NCBI GenBank assembly: GCA_031213475.1
Contig: JARUPZ010000004.1
Coordinates: 4,969,169 to 5,033,168, forward strand
Reading direction: 5' to 3'
Length of the DNA: 64,000 bases
Origin: Nereocystis luetkeana
Taxonomy: Eukaryota > Sar > Phaeophyceae > Laminariales > Laminariaceae
Below, piece by piece: positions 46,480 through 58,779 of this stretch (its first letter is position 1; each line of letters starts with the position of its first letter). Both the position numbers and the translations under genes were made by a program. The notes beneath the pieces are model-generated. The model made no database searches. It had not been told where the DNA came from and saw only the letters and a program-made list of their open reading frames with translations.

Positions 46480-49400
46480 ACCTGGTAAGCAAATACAACT
46501 TGAGAAAATCCGTAAGAAAAGTAGGGTCGGATTATTGTGTGGACTTTGGCCCAACGGCCACCGTCACCCCCATCATTCTTCGCGCCTGCATCTGTTCCGC
46601 ATGGTGATCCGGCTTGTCGTCAATGACCCTATCAGTCTCCTCGGTTCGCCACTGCTGTTGCTGTTATTGCTGCTGCTACGGACAAAATGAATACATAAAT
46701 AGATAGATACACAAGAGTACGACACGTTTAAACCATCACTCCAAGCCCGCGTCGTAGTAGATCCCCCCACCTTCCTCATTCGGCCGATGCCCGGTGCGTG
46801 TTGTTGCGGCTGGTCTGATGTTCTACTTGTTGTGCGGGATAACGTCAGTCTTGAAAGACCCGGGGACACTTTGACTTCTACACGGTAATAGGAAACGCCT
46901 TACCTTACATGCTTTGACTCCCATAAATGCTTTGACTCCCGTGCTGGCACAGGCGCGGAACGAAACCCCTATAAGCCCAAAAGGGTCATAGTTTTTGCCG
47001 CCTTCAGGATTAGAAATTGTCATACGTTTGAAATAAGGTAAGATATGCGGGAAGGTTCTAAACTTTGGACCGAAAGACGAACCTTGGTGTCTAGGCCGAG
47101 TCTTTTTTGCCTACTCACATCGATCAGAGATTCGAGCTACAGGTCAGATGCACATAATACCATACTCACACGGGTTCCGAAGATGTTCTGGAACGGCATT
47201 CTGCATGCGAAATGTATTCGCACGAACACTGTCTTCCGATAGATGTTTTTATATATGTGCCACCTTTCAATGATGCGCTTCTTCTGCGCGAGGGGCGACC
47301 AGAGTAGCCGAGGGGGCAACTATTCTCCACGGTTTTTGCAGTAACGGGTCTTGCACCATGTCACACCTAGTGCCCCCCCCCCCCTCTACGAGTAGTCGAA
47401 GGAGTCGGCACAAGTGTAGATGGTTTCGACGGTGTTTGACAACAAAACACCCAACACAATACTCCCACCCCTCCTGTCGTTTCGGCATGTATCCCCCTCT
47501 TGTTTTTACTTGCCAATTTTCAGTTGGGTCCCCTTCTGAGGTCATCAGAGCGTTTCCCTGTCCATCGGCCGGTGAGGGTCAGCTTCCTTGATGTGATGCA
47601 CCACGCGGCCGGGCCCTTTGGCTGTGCAGCTCGGAGGGAGGTTTTCGCCCACGAGCACAAAAATGCCGGTACTGATGGTTGCCACAGTATTGTGAATATG
47701 TGGTGTCAACTGTACGGTATAAATTGTTATGTAGTCCCATGACGCACAGGTTGTGAAGCCTAACGAGACAGCTGGTCTACTTTCGCGTACGGTACAGACT
47801 ACAGTTTTGTCGAAAAATGAAGTAAAATATAAAACAAGCTACGAACATCGACCCTGTAGCATAGCTCTTGGGAAAAGCAGACTTGTTCAGTTCGTCGAGT
47901 GAATCAACGACGACAGAGGGCGGAGTCTTGGTTGCAGGCGTTTTGGTTGCTAGCTGGGCGGAGTTTCGGGGCAACTCGATCGACTTTGTCATTATATGCC
48001 CGAGGCTGAAAATCGCTTACACAATATATGATTTGGGTTTAGTAATTCACTTTCCGTCCCTGCCTTGTCTTGTGCGTAGTGGTTTGACTACACCTGGTAT
48101 CATCATTTTGCTTTCCGCTGAATGTATCGTAAACGATTGCACAGCAGAAACAGAGAGGAATTGATTTGAAATATTGACCAAGGCCGTGTAAACGTAGTAT
48201 TAACCGGGTGAGATGGCATCGTAAGGATGAAGTCAGCTGCTCTAATGCACTTCACACGACAAAGCATTACGTTGCAAATGGTATGCAAAACGTAGCATAC
48301 AATGGTCTGGCATGGTAGTGTTACTGTAGCTTTTGTTTGTGCTTTGACGGAAGAGTAACTATGTCGTAGAGTCGATTCATCGTTCAGCACAAGCGTGTCC
48401 GTCCCCCTTTCTCCCTCCCTCTCTTCCTCCCCCCCTCTTCTGGACGGAGCAATAAGCGCAGATATACTATTCGAGCTTCAACCGTGCAGTATGAATAATG
48501 TATACCCCGTAAGTACACGAAGCAGAGGGCGGTAGCATCGAAAACAGCAGACGCACATAGTGGTAGCATCGTACATCAATTAGAGCAATCGTTGGTTTGA
48601 CTGAAGACTGCCGAACCTCGGGAGATGTGCAAATACTGTGCCTCCAGTTGTGTTGTGGTTTGATCGACCCGAATGTTGACGAAGTAAGGCACCAATAATG
48701 TTGAACAATGGTAGTTGTTTTTACGCGTGTTTGGCTTAGTCCTACGTGATGAGAGTAGATCGTTCACTTCTGCGACGATACACGTTGGTTCGAGCCCCAT
48801 CATAATCGCATTTCCCTGTGAGGCAAATGACTGGAACACTCCTGATCACCAGCCTGGCAACGCACAGCGGGGTGGTGACTTCCCCCCGACGATGAGTTGG
48901 CAGCAATGAATCTGCCCGAGCCTGACCACAGATTGGTCATGTTTTCACATGCAAAGGCTTGGTTAGAAAGCCGGATGGGTGCGAAAAATTATCGCGGATG
49001 GGCGCGAGTTATTCATTGCAACTCGACTGCGTGATATTACCTGTAGATGATTCTGAATGAAGAATGAGGATGGCACAGGCCTTGGCACGAGAAACGCTTT
49101 GAACGAAATGTACGACTTGATCCGTCGGACGTTTCCCGGGGTAGCTAAACACCGTGGACGTACCGCAATATCCTGTCCACCATGACTAGAATTGCAGTTC
49201 GCCTGGTGACGTTGCGACTTTCAATTGTTGAATACTCCCACTGAGGGCTATATAGTTGAAATGTTCATTATAGGATACATTGGTTAGAATCTGGGAATTG
49301 ACAGTTCGATGATTCCGTTTGATTTGTCTGATGGTTGAACAAAGGAATCGCTTCTAGGTTTTCGGAGAGGTCTTGAGTCGTTTTGTCGCTCAAATACCTT

Positions 49401-51555
49401 AACCACCCGTTTTGGGCGCAGGGGGGAAGATACTGAGGGTGCACCTAAGTGAAAAATAAATCTGGCATAACGCCGTGTCGAGTACAGGGAAGGGAGAATG
49501 TTCCTTTCTCCTGTAAGAGATACGAATGCGATGTGAATTGTGGGGTTCCACGGGTACCGAAATGTCAGCAAGCGCGATGTCAGGATTTTCAAGGAGTTTC
49601 ATCTTTGCCCTATGCTCTGATGCTCATCTCGATCGTCGATCATCGTATAAGGCCTTTGATTGGGCCGCTGTTGAGGATTGCATCAAACGAGGAAGACCAC
49701 ATGACTGGACATGACCGGAGGCCTGCAGGGAGAACTTTGGGGTACCCCCTTATTCTCGTGGTGTTTACGAGATCCGTTAAACAAAAGATATACCAGGTAC
49801 TATACGCACCTGGTTCACGTGAATCAACACAACTACCGGACGTTCCGAGTTAAACTCCCACCTATGTCATTTTGCCGTATTTGTTTCGGGAGAAAAGGGA
49901 AAAGAGTGGAGGTAACCACAAGAGTGTTGCACTACGCCAGGTGTCGAAAGTAAAGTGTAACACCAAAAGAAAACGTTGGACTCCGAAAAGGAGAAAAAGG
50001 AGAAACAAACACATGCTGATCGGGGGCTTTATTCGCCCCGGACGATGCTTTCGGTGAAGGCGCAGGTTAAGCTCAAAGGTACTCCTTTTGTTCGATGAGA
50101 TGGCGGACTCACTGTTGCAGTGGCTTAGTGGGTGTATCGCGTATACACGAAAGAACCCCTGGTATGCAATCCGTTTTGACATTTGCGAAACCTTCACCAC
50201 TTCGCGAAAATGGCAGATAGACACGCGTGGACACAGCAAGATCTTCTGCGTCTCAGAAGACGATTTTAGTTCCGCAATGAGTAAAGCATACCTGGTATGA
50301 GCCATGTCAGTGTACCTACAAAACAACTGTGAATGGAAACATCGGAGCTCTGCCCGTCGAGAACACAAACACCTTGCCGTCGTACGTGAGGTAGCTGACA
50401 CCTGTGTCATACACTTTGCCATCGCACCCCGTATCAAAGGTTGTTCAGCTGGAAATTGATTTCACAGGACGGCCACGCAGTAGCTACTCCGTGGGCACGA
50501 AGACCCGTCACGCTTCAGGCGTGAGTGATACCGTAAGGAGCACCCTTAGTTTGCATCCGTGGCGTCTACGCGGAAACGAACAGTGTCCACATCGACAATC
50601 CCACGACCGATGTACCCATGAGCAGTGGCCATGTTCGCCTTACAGATATTTAGTTAATAATTTATGTACGAATATAGTTCGACCAATAACGTAGAATGAC
50701 GCGGGGCTTGGATTGGTAGAAATTGGAGTAGGTGATCACGAACGAATAAGTAGGCGACTCTCCAAACGTGGTATTTCTCTTGATCTACTCAGGGGAAGCT
50801 GGAACGACTCGGATTTCCTACCGTGTGCCGCAAAAGCCTCGCAGTAGGTAAACTCGAAACGAAAACTCATAGGTGACTCCCCTTGGAGGTTACGGTGAAG
50901 ATGCTTGTATACCAATATACTCGTCGTGTCCATAGACTGTGATCGTGGCTGTTGCTTTTCAGATTAATATAGGCGAATTTCCGCCGCTGGGTGCCACTAT
51001 TTTTCGGTATCCTAGCCGATCATCTCGAAATGAAGCAATACATGTCGATTGATCGCGTGTGTGATAGTGATTTGTACTGGGAGCTTAGTACGTGCGACGA
51101 CGTACTCAACGTTCCGCGGAGAGGTTTTCGATTATCACTATATCCCATCAAGATCCAGGAACGAAACACGAACTGGTGGAAATGGTAACCTAAACGCCTA
51201 CCCGGCGGAACCGGTGCGTAATGGCCGACTGAATACGATTCTCCTCGAAGGAGTGTTGGCACGTGGCTATTGTCCCTGCTTCCTGCATGTCTTTGAGGCC
51301 GACCGCCCCAGCGCCCTGAAATGCGCACAATACGAACCGTGATGCCCCGCATCCGAGTCCGTTTAACCCGTTCTCTGCTCGAAAGCCGGTCGAATGCCCG
51401 GGGCAAAAAACAGTGCTGACGTCGCCTGTTTTTACAGCGACCAAGAGCCTAGCCAGAAAACACCTCGAGGGTGTTGGTTCCATTTTCCTCTACAGGATTG
51501 TGCAACATGATGGTTGTCAACTTCCACAAAAACATGCGTGATATTACTTGAAGAA
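46480..51555. other. Gene-poor stretch with short coding-like fragments
   Basis: No complete gene is recognised. On the minus strand about 50311-50430 reads VYDTGVSYLTYDGKVFVF then STGRAPMFPFT and a stop, and about 50555-50637 reads GYIGRGIVDVDTVRFRV and a stop. Both look protein-like, but I cannot join them in frame. TACCAGGTA/TACCTGGTA motifs occur at 49791 and 50289. The remaining ORFs have no domain. Confidence 0.35.
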
Positions 51556-51559
51556 GCCA

Positions 51560-51790
51560 AAGTGGTGGCGAGGGGGGGGGCGATCTGACCCCGTCCCCCC
51601 CCTGCATGTGTACGCCTTACTTACCCCAATATACAATGCCGGAGGGAAGTGAGAAAAGAAAAATGGGGGGGGGGGGGGGGGGGGGGGCGCCCCGTCCCCT
51701 TTTCCCTTACTTTCGCATCTTCCCTACCCACACATACGGAACGCGGTCGACCTCCTTACCGGTCGCACTCCGCTAGTGGAAAGCTTCCCC
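51560..51790. repeat. Dispersed repeat shared with 59846-60050
   Basis: Shared landmarks are CCCCCCTGCATG, a G-run, CCGTCCC and CGGTCGACCTCCTTACCG. A ~23-nt poly-G run lies at about 51665-51687. It is probably a fragment of the retroelement seen at 59.5-63.8 kb. Confidence 0.6.
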
Positions 51791-52535
51791 CAAATGTATA
51801 TATATATATATATATACACGTTCTCCCTTCGGAGTGGCATGGGCGTAGCGTGTAAGAAGGCTCTTGACGAAATACGTATTTGGTGGGTAGTTTGAACTAT
51901 TCCACCAATTGCCGTGCATGTGCTGCACTGCACTCAGGGCAATAGCTCAAATGTACCTGTTGACAACCAAATTTATTAGTATAACGAAAATCGTAGTGGG
52001 ACATGCAGATGAGGGTAACGCAAGAGAGCAGTTCTAATAACCGAAAAGCAGGTACTAATTATGTACTACAGCTGTTATGATATATGAAGGCGACATGAGC
52101 GTGATATGCAACTACGACAGTAAACACTTGCTCGACGAACCGCAGTGCACGAGTACACACATGTCCTGCGACACCTAACGGTTCGACAACGAACGAAACC
52201 TTTGTCGGACGGCCAAACTAACTACGACCCGAATTCCTCAAGGAAAAGCGTCTTCAACAAAGCGTAGCAGTGGGCCCGGGGCCGGCGTGAAACGCAAAAA
52301 ACTCGAAGCGACGGGAATAGTAGGAGAAATTCCCTCGCAAATGCCAATGCCAATTCTAACAACGGAATCAGCACCCTAGCAAATCCTCACACTCTTCTTA
52401 GGCCCGCTCTCCACGCTTGAACTAAAAGTCCCCGCTGGCAGGCTTGCAAGTACACGCACAACGGGTGTTTTGTGAAGGAATCGAAATGATATTGACGCAG
52501 GCGCACGCTGCAACGAAACGCCCGCGAACACCTCT

Positions 52536-52841
52536 ATGTTCAGACCCCAGGCGCAGACCAAAGGCGAATTGACTGTTTACGGTGCTCTATTGGAAGATTA
52601 TGATAGACACGAGAACAGACTTTTAACGTTCGACAATCTAGTCCGAGTCCGAACCAAAGAACACAGCCTTCCCACTTGTCGCGTTTTTCTCGAGTTCCAC
52701 CCGAGCCTATTCGCCGAACTTCGCGTGGCGTTCGCCCTGAACTTGCTCGTCGTGGAAGACAGAGAGCTTTCTGGAGCGCTTGGAGCACGAAACGTGCAAG
52801 GGGGGGCTTGCAGAGACCGATCAAGATGCCGTTGTCCTTGA
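52536..52841 (+). CDS. Hypothetical ORF, 101 codons
   Basis: Translation is balanced in composition (for example LLTFDNLVRVRTKEHSLPT and VFLEFHPSLFAELRVAF), more protein-like than its neighbours. It overlaps two minus-strand ORFs, and I recognise no domain. It could be an exon, a retroelement fragment or chance. Confidence 0.25.
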   Translation: MFRPQAQTKGELTVYGALLEDYDRHENRLLTFDNLVRVRTKEHSLPTCRVFLEFHPSLFAELRVAFALNLLVVEDRELSGALGARNVQGGACRDRSRCRCP

Positions 52842-53483
52842 TAGTTCCTTTCCAGTAGACACAATCCTTCCAGACTTGCAAACATAGATCATTGACTGCA
52901 AACAGACAGCACAATGGAGACATGTAAGACGTGTTGAATACAAATATTTTAGTTGGTATGAGTTTAGTTGACGGAGACTTTAAAAAGGGCAAACGCCAAA
53001 ATCTGTTATACCTGATCTGTTGCAGCCAGAATCATGTGTTCACTAAAACTAAGAATAAAACGCGTGCCACGAGCGGTGTTATCGGGTTAAAAAAGAAGCG
53101 TGCCACATGGCCTCCAAAATCTAAGTCGTTTAGTTTTTTTTAGGGTCTTGTTACGATACTGTTCTGTATGAGGTTGAAAGCCCGGTAATTACCTGGGTTC
53201 TGGCACTGGGAACGTATTTGTAGTACTTGGAAGGCGTATCTTAGGTGGAAAACCAGGGGTTTTCCAGAGAGGCACGAGCGTGGTCCCAGTCTCCGTCGTG
53301 CACGAAAGGAATGAAGTGGCTCTTCTATCTCTAAGTGAACATCAACGTGAGTACCAATGAGTACCGGCTTAATAGGCAGACCTGCCCACGGATACAGAGT
53401 GTCCCGCTGTCCATGCCTGCACTGTCTGAGGGAGTGCTAATATTCGTGGCAGTCCAACCAGCGGCCTCAGTTTTCGCTGAAGG

Positions 53484-53665
53484 CGGCCGCGCGAGCGCAC
53501 GATGCGATTTTTTCCGTGCCTAAACCACACGATGACACACTGGATTTCAATATTGAGCCCGCTTCCCTCGCTGCTGTAGCTGCAAACGACGATTCCGCGT
53601 GGAAATTCCGTACTGCTGCGCGTTTTAAACTGCTGTTAGAGGGGGAGATGCGGCCGCAGCAGCGA
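53484..53665 (+). pseudogene. Retroelement ORF fragment, paralogue of 55386-55616
   Basis: The frame reading AHDAIFSVPKPHDDTLDFNI and on through LLLEGEM parallels a stretch at about 55406-55541 that reads SHDGTLDYGI. DNA and protein both align, so these are two diverged copies of one ORF. It ends at TAG near 53669. Confidence 0.45.
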
Positions 53666-54660
53666 TAGCGTCGACGGCGGTGCGAGCGGCCGCTGACGCC
53701 ACATTCTCGTCCACCGTGAGCGCCTGCGCCTGGCGGCGGGCGGTTTTCGTCGAGGTCGCTCCGCGGGTCTCGGCGGCAGTCATGGCCCGTTCGGCCGTCG
53801 CGACATCGGGGTGATGGTCGGCTGCAAGAAGCCATGATCCCCCGCCGAGGCCCGGCACGTCTGACCAGCGCTGGATGAGGGCCGCCTGAGCCTCGACCGA
53901 GAGGGAGGTCCAGGCCTCTGCTAGTCGGGGGGGGCGGGACTTGATCCCCGTCCAGCGCTGTCTCCCTAGCGGCGCCTTGCATCGTCGTCCGCTCTTTGTC
54001 CTCGGAACTGCGGGCCTCGTAGTCCACAGCGTCGTCCAAATCCGTCCGGCCCGGACGCTGGGGTGTCCGCTCTCCCGACGAGGGAGAGGAGACGTAAGTC
54101 CTCAGGCCGCTGGCAGACCTGGCGGGGCTGGGGGACTCCTCCTTCGCCTTTGTTGTTCGTGGCATGCTGAGTCGGGGACAGGCGAAAACCATCGGGGCAG
54201 GGGAGGGCACCGGGGCAGGGGGGGACACCGGGGCCGGGGGGGGGCAGCATTCGGCGCAACTTAGGGTCGTGTAACGAAGGAGCTGCGGTGGCAGTATCCA
54301 CGGCTCGTGCGTCAGCAACTTATCTAGCGGTGATGAGGGCATGGCGATGGTTTTTGTTCTACAGCGGGGGCTTTGGCATTACCCTGACCGGGAGGGGCAG
54401 ACGCGGCCGGAGCAGTGCTCACGGCGGAATCTTCTCCCTGTAAAGTGCTCGTCGGGGGAGGAGCGTGCTGGACGACAATCGTCGCTACAGCGGGGGCTTT
54501 TGCATTGCCCTGGCCTTAAGGGTCAGACGCAGCCGGAGCATTGCTCACGGCGGAATCTTCTCCCTGTAAAATGCTCGTCGGGGGAGGAGCGCGCTGGGCG
54601 ACAATCGTCGCTGCAGCGGGGGCTTCTGAAGAGCCCTCGTCGCCCTGGGCTGCCACGCCT
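53625..54660 (-). pseudogene. Gag-like Ala/Pro-rich ORF, frameshifted
   Basis: The minus strand carries a Pro/Ala-rich segment with three copies (two complete) of a 126-bp repeat, each full copy coding 42 residues, with phrases such as QGEDSAVSTAPAASAP. Downstream, in another frame, is an Ala-rich helical segment containing AERAMTAAETRGATSTKTAR. Low complexity, length and its place next to an integrase fit a retrotransposon Gag, but no zinc knuckle is seen. It is opposite in strand to the integrase remnant. Confidence 0.35.
54359..54630. repeat. 126-bp tandem repeat
   Basis: Starts at about 54359, 54485 and 54611, each with CTACAGCGGGGGCTT or CTGCAGCGGGGGCTT. Two full copies and a partial third. 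The period is a multiple of three, consistent with expansion inside a coding sequence. Confidence 0.8.
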
Positions 54661-54670
54661 CCCCCTCATA

Positions 54671-55378
54671 ATGTTCGAGCGTGCTGGAGTCGCCGGCCAC
54701 CAAAGCTTGGCCCGCGACCACCTCGCCTATTGCGACTTGGCGGCGGACCGCCAGCTGCGCCCGTACGATATCGTTCGCGGACACCACTCCCTTACTGTTG
54801 CCCGCGTGAACCGCCGCAACTCCGCCCTCGCCGACGCTCTGCGTACGGTCCCCAGATAATTCGTTGGCGGCTGGGCGTGGGCGTACAACACGGCGGCCAC
54901 CATCCGCCAGGGGGCAAAACCCGACACGGACCCCAAGGTCCTCAAGGCCAAACTCTCACCCAACTGGACAGGCCCCTACAAAATTCTCGCAGTTGGCCCC
55001 TGCTCCGCCGCAGACACCCCGGACGGGTCTCCTCTTGGGGCAAAGCTCCTTTATTTGGATCTTCCCTCCGACATGCCCGGCGCGTATGCTCGTCGGCTCG
55101 GTTCAGTCCAACGCTGCAAGCCCTGTGCCAACCCCCACGGCCGTGGCGACATGCCGAAGTATTTGCCAGAGGGGTTGATGCAGTACGTGCTCAACAACGT
55201 CTCCAAGAAATCTCCTCCGTACCACGTCACCCAGGACGACGCCTCGACACCTCTTCACCGACTCGAAGCGGAAAAGATTACCGGACACCAATCGGTTCGA
55301 GGTCGAGGTGGCATCATCGCAGTGATGTACGAGACGCACTGGACTGGACTTTTCGCAGCAGGACTCACCTGCGCGTGA
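54671..55378 (+). pseudogene. Ty3/gypsy-like integrase C-terminal region
   Basis: One frame reads through RPYDIVRGHHSLTVARVNRR, then KVLKAKLSPNWTGPYKILA, the hallmark of the retroviral-type integrase C-terminal domain that follows the catalytic core. A stretch with PKYLPEGLMQYVL and an ITGHQSV...VMYETHWTG tail follows, resembling a chromodomain-type end. An in-frame TAA at 54857-54859 and the lack of the D,D-35-E core show it is dead. After the TGA at 55376 a related segment continues in another frame to 55616. Confidence 0.65.
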
Positions 55379-55385
55379 AATCACA

Positions 55386-55616
55386 ATGGGTTTCCAATCT
55401 ATTCCCTCAACCACTCGCTCACATGACGGCACACTGGATTACGGTATCGTGCCTGCGTTGCCCGCTGCTGTGCCCGCCCGCGCCGTTTCTGCTGAACAAT
55501 CCAGTACGGCTGCGAGTTTTGATGAAGCTGTTAGAGAGAGCGACATGGTCGCTCGTGATGTTATTCCGCGCCTCGCCCACAAGACGGCAAACTGGCTTAT
55601 GACCTTAACAGTGTAG
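55386..55616 (+). pseudogene. Retroelement 3' ORF segment, frame-shifted
   Basis: Reads MGFQSIPSTTRSHDGTLDYG and continues with Ala-rich sequence to a stop. Paralogous to 53484-53665. It lies just after the integrase frame and is probably part of the same degraded element. Confidence 0.4.
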
Positions 55617-55619
55617 ATA

Positions 55620-56520
55620 CCACGGGCTTCACTTGGACCTGCAGAGAGTCACAGTTAATCGGCTTCGTTTCTTCTGCGACGGCGGGGGCGACAAAAAGAG
55701 TCCTTACTCTGCCGCCCCCCCCCCTGTTGACAGCTTGGAATCTCCTTCACCGTCCTCGCGGAACTGCCAGCTCGGCATGAAATCATCTTGCCGTATCAAA
55801 CCTGAGACAAACTCGACGCGGGGGGGCGCAGACAAATACGACCATGGTGATGTATGGACCGCTGTGACCATAGAAAACAACATAGCAGCGGCAGTACGAC
55901 ACAACATCTATTCAATAACGGAAGCACGCCGCACACCCCAAAGAAGAAAAAAAGTGAAACCAGCGTACTCATGTATGCATATGTATGTAAATACGTACTT
56001 TGACGTACAACGTACGTACAAGTATACAGAGTTTGTACAGTACGTAATGCAGACTACATTCAACCGAGGGAGGGTAGACGCATACGAAGAGAAAGCAGTG
56101 TACGTATTGCCTCTCTGATTGATTCAAGGTTGGGGAAAATCAGTTGCAAGCTAGAGAGAGTAGAAAAAAACAGGTGTAAGTTGGCCTTTTCAAGCGAAAA
56201 TCAGTTACGATGTCAGCCTGGCCAATAGCAGGGCTCCTGGGTTGTGTTTTGTACTTGTTTTCAAAATGCAACTGATTTGGGCCGAAACGTGGCCTGATAT
56301 ACCTGATTTTGGCAAAAAGAAACTTAAACAAAGCTGACAAAATACGCGTTGGCGTGCGCTGTAGAGGCAGGAAGCACGAAAGGTCAATAGGAATGGGATG
56401 CAAGGAATGATGTTGGCAAACCCTTACGTCTTTTTCGCGGCAGAGACGGCGAGGGCACAGTCGGCAGCAGCGTAAATCATGTAAACGTGTTAGTGTACTC
56501 AACGCCTGTCTCTTGTCATG
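55620..56520. other. Non-coding stretch
   Basis: Nothing firmly recognised. The 161-codon plus ORF at 55633-56118 has no domain, and its 3' half is TACG/TATG-rich. Confidence 0.35.
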
Positions 56521-57850
56521 TCTGAACAGCAGCAGCGGCGGTAGACAACTGTCTCGGTGTGGAAAGAAACGCAGGTTGTAAACAACAACGGCACCTGTTC
56601 GTAATTTGTTTTTTGGTTCTATCAGAGTGTGCAAAAAAACAACAACTGCAGCAGCAGCGCAGATACAAATGGCAGTACGCGTACTACACCCCTGTCTCGG
56701 TGTGAGCTCGTATCAAGAAAAACAAAATGGACATTTGTTTTTGGTTATTTATACGTAGTGTACAAAACAAATCTCGAAATCAGTACCTGGTATGTATTTG
56801 TGTCTTGTATGTAGTACTGGAGGCCGACAACATCCGGGAACAGCAACAACAACGCGAACAACAACAACATAGACAACAGCTGCAGCAGCAGCGGCGGCAG
56901 ACACTGACTCAAAGCTGCCTACAACAGCAACAACGCGAACGACGTCTGTCTGCGTACATAACAAAATCAGCATCAGGGACGATAGGCGCGCGGTGTTACA
57001 GCGGCAGCAGCAGCAGCAGCAATGGGCTGCGCCACCAAGTCGTGTTCTCGCGTGCAGGAACACAGCAACGACGACAACAAGAACAGCAGCAGCGGCGGCA
57101 GACACTGTTGTGGAAACGAACGCAGGCTGTAAACAACAACGGCAGTAGCAGCGGCAGCAACAGCACAAATGCGAATGGCAGTAGCGCATAAACAAATGGC
57201 TTTATGGAAATTAGTACCAGGTACGTTTTTTGTCTTGGAGTTAGTGGTGAAGGTCGACTACGCGCGGAACAGCTACAACACCACCACCAACAGCATACCA
57301 GGTAAACAACAGCAGCATCAGCGAAGGTAGACACCTGCCTCGGTGTGGGAAGGAGCGCAGGCTATACAGAACAACGGCAGCAGCAGCAGCGACAGCAGCA
57401 GCGGCAGCAGCAGCGCCTACGCGTACTTTACCCATATCTCGGTGTGAGCTCCTCTAAAAATCCCAAAGTTAAAACCATCTTGGTTGTAGATTCAGTCCTG
57501 GAGGTCGACAACATCCGGGAATATCAACGCCAACAGCAACAGCATATACAGGAGCAGCAGCATCAGCAGCAGCATCAGCAGCAGCAGCAATTTGGCTGCG
57601 CCGCCAACCCGTGTTCTCGTATTAATACGAACCAAAATCGGAAGTAGTGTGGAAAAACCTCAACAACAGCAGCGGCGGCGGTAGACATAGGCGACAGAAA
57701 ACAACAACAACAGCAACCGCGGCGGTAGACATAGGCGACAAACAACAACAACAACAACAACAACAACAGCAGCCGCGGCCGTAGAAATAGGGAGCAAACA
57801 ACAACTCCAACAACAACAGCAACAGAAAAGCACAGAACACAACTCACCGC
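56520..57850 (+). repeat. CAG/CAA-rich modular array
   Basis: Diverged modules recur. One contains GTCTCGGTGTGGAAAG and AACGCAGG (about 56550, 57105, 57335). Another contains CTGGAGGTCGACAACATCCG (about 56817, 57245, 57500). Each is followed by CAG/CAA tracts that encode poly-Gln in one frame. Three shorter copies of a GGCGGTAGACATAGGCGACA-like unit lie at about 57676-57800. Frames break repeatedly, so an intact Gln-rich gene is unlikely, although exons of one cannot be excluded. Confidence 0.55.
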
Positions 57851-58080
57851 CACCTCCTGTCTCGAGCGTGAAGGATACGGGGCGGACGTCGATAGGCCTG
57901 GTGCATAGTTCACAGTCTTTGGGCCACTTCAAGAATATCCCGCTGCCGGGGTAGGTGTCGCGGTTGCAGGTCGCAAAATAACCCTCGCCTCCAAAGTTCT
58001 CTCTCCATCATATAGCTGGGAGATGCAGCGGTTGCACTTTACAGCGGGATTGAGCACTGACTTGGACGCGGGGTTCTGTT

Positions 58081-58560
58081 CGAAACGGGCTTACAAGGTC
58101 CGCCACAAGAGGGCGAGGCAGAGGAGCCTTGGGGAGGTTTCGTAGGTGTATTGAAGGCAGCACCATTAATATCGGCAGCGGGAAAAAGCGCAGTCCCCTC
58201 TGTAGAAGCAGCACCACCAGGAGCAGGCGATGCCGTCTACGAGGCAGGAGCAGCACTAGCGGGAGGAGCACCCAGTACCAGCATAAGCAGCGAAAGCAAA
58301 ACCGGTACCAGCAGGAGCGGCACCAGAAGGAGCGGAACGAGCAGGAGCGGCACGAGCAGAGGCGGCACGAGCAAGAGCAACGCCAAAAGGAGGCCCAGCG
58401 GTATACGAAGAGGCAGAACCAGCGTGACGCGCGTCGTATGCTGTCTACATGTGTCCACGCACGCAAATAATCCAACGACCCGCGTCGAATGCCGTCTCAT
58501 AGCCGGTCTCTTCACGCCAAAGCAACTGAGATCAACGTTCAATTGGCCAGAAAACTGACA
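58081..58560 (+). pseudogene. Ala/Gly-rich coding-like region with 15-bp repeats
   Basis: One frame reads GFVGVLKAAPLISAAGKSA then GAGDAVYEAGAA, and a shifted frame further on reads GGPAVYEEAEPA before a stop, so an AVYE motif appears twice across a frameshift. Between them is a minisatellite with ~15-bp AGGAGCGGCACGAGC units. Probably a degraded repetitive ORF, function unknown. Confidence 0.35.
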
Positions 58561-58779
58561 GTCCTGTTCAAACTATTCCGCGACAATAAACGAATATCCG
58601 TCTACTCGCGAAAAGTACAAAGCTCTCGCGAATCGTGGTTGACAATGTTGCGAAAGGCTGCCGAAACGCCCTGACAGGGACTGTCCAGAGCAAACGAGTT
58701 TATCGTTTTATGTATATTGGTTTTCGTGTGCAATCTGCAACGCCCGGTCAGCTCGGGGCTTTAAAATGATAAACGGTCT

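Noticed and set aside
48735..48812. tRNA-like segment with GGTTCGAGCCCC
   Set aside because: A box B-like sequence exists, but no good box A or acceptor stem pairs with it.
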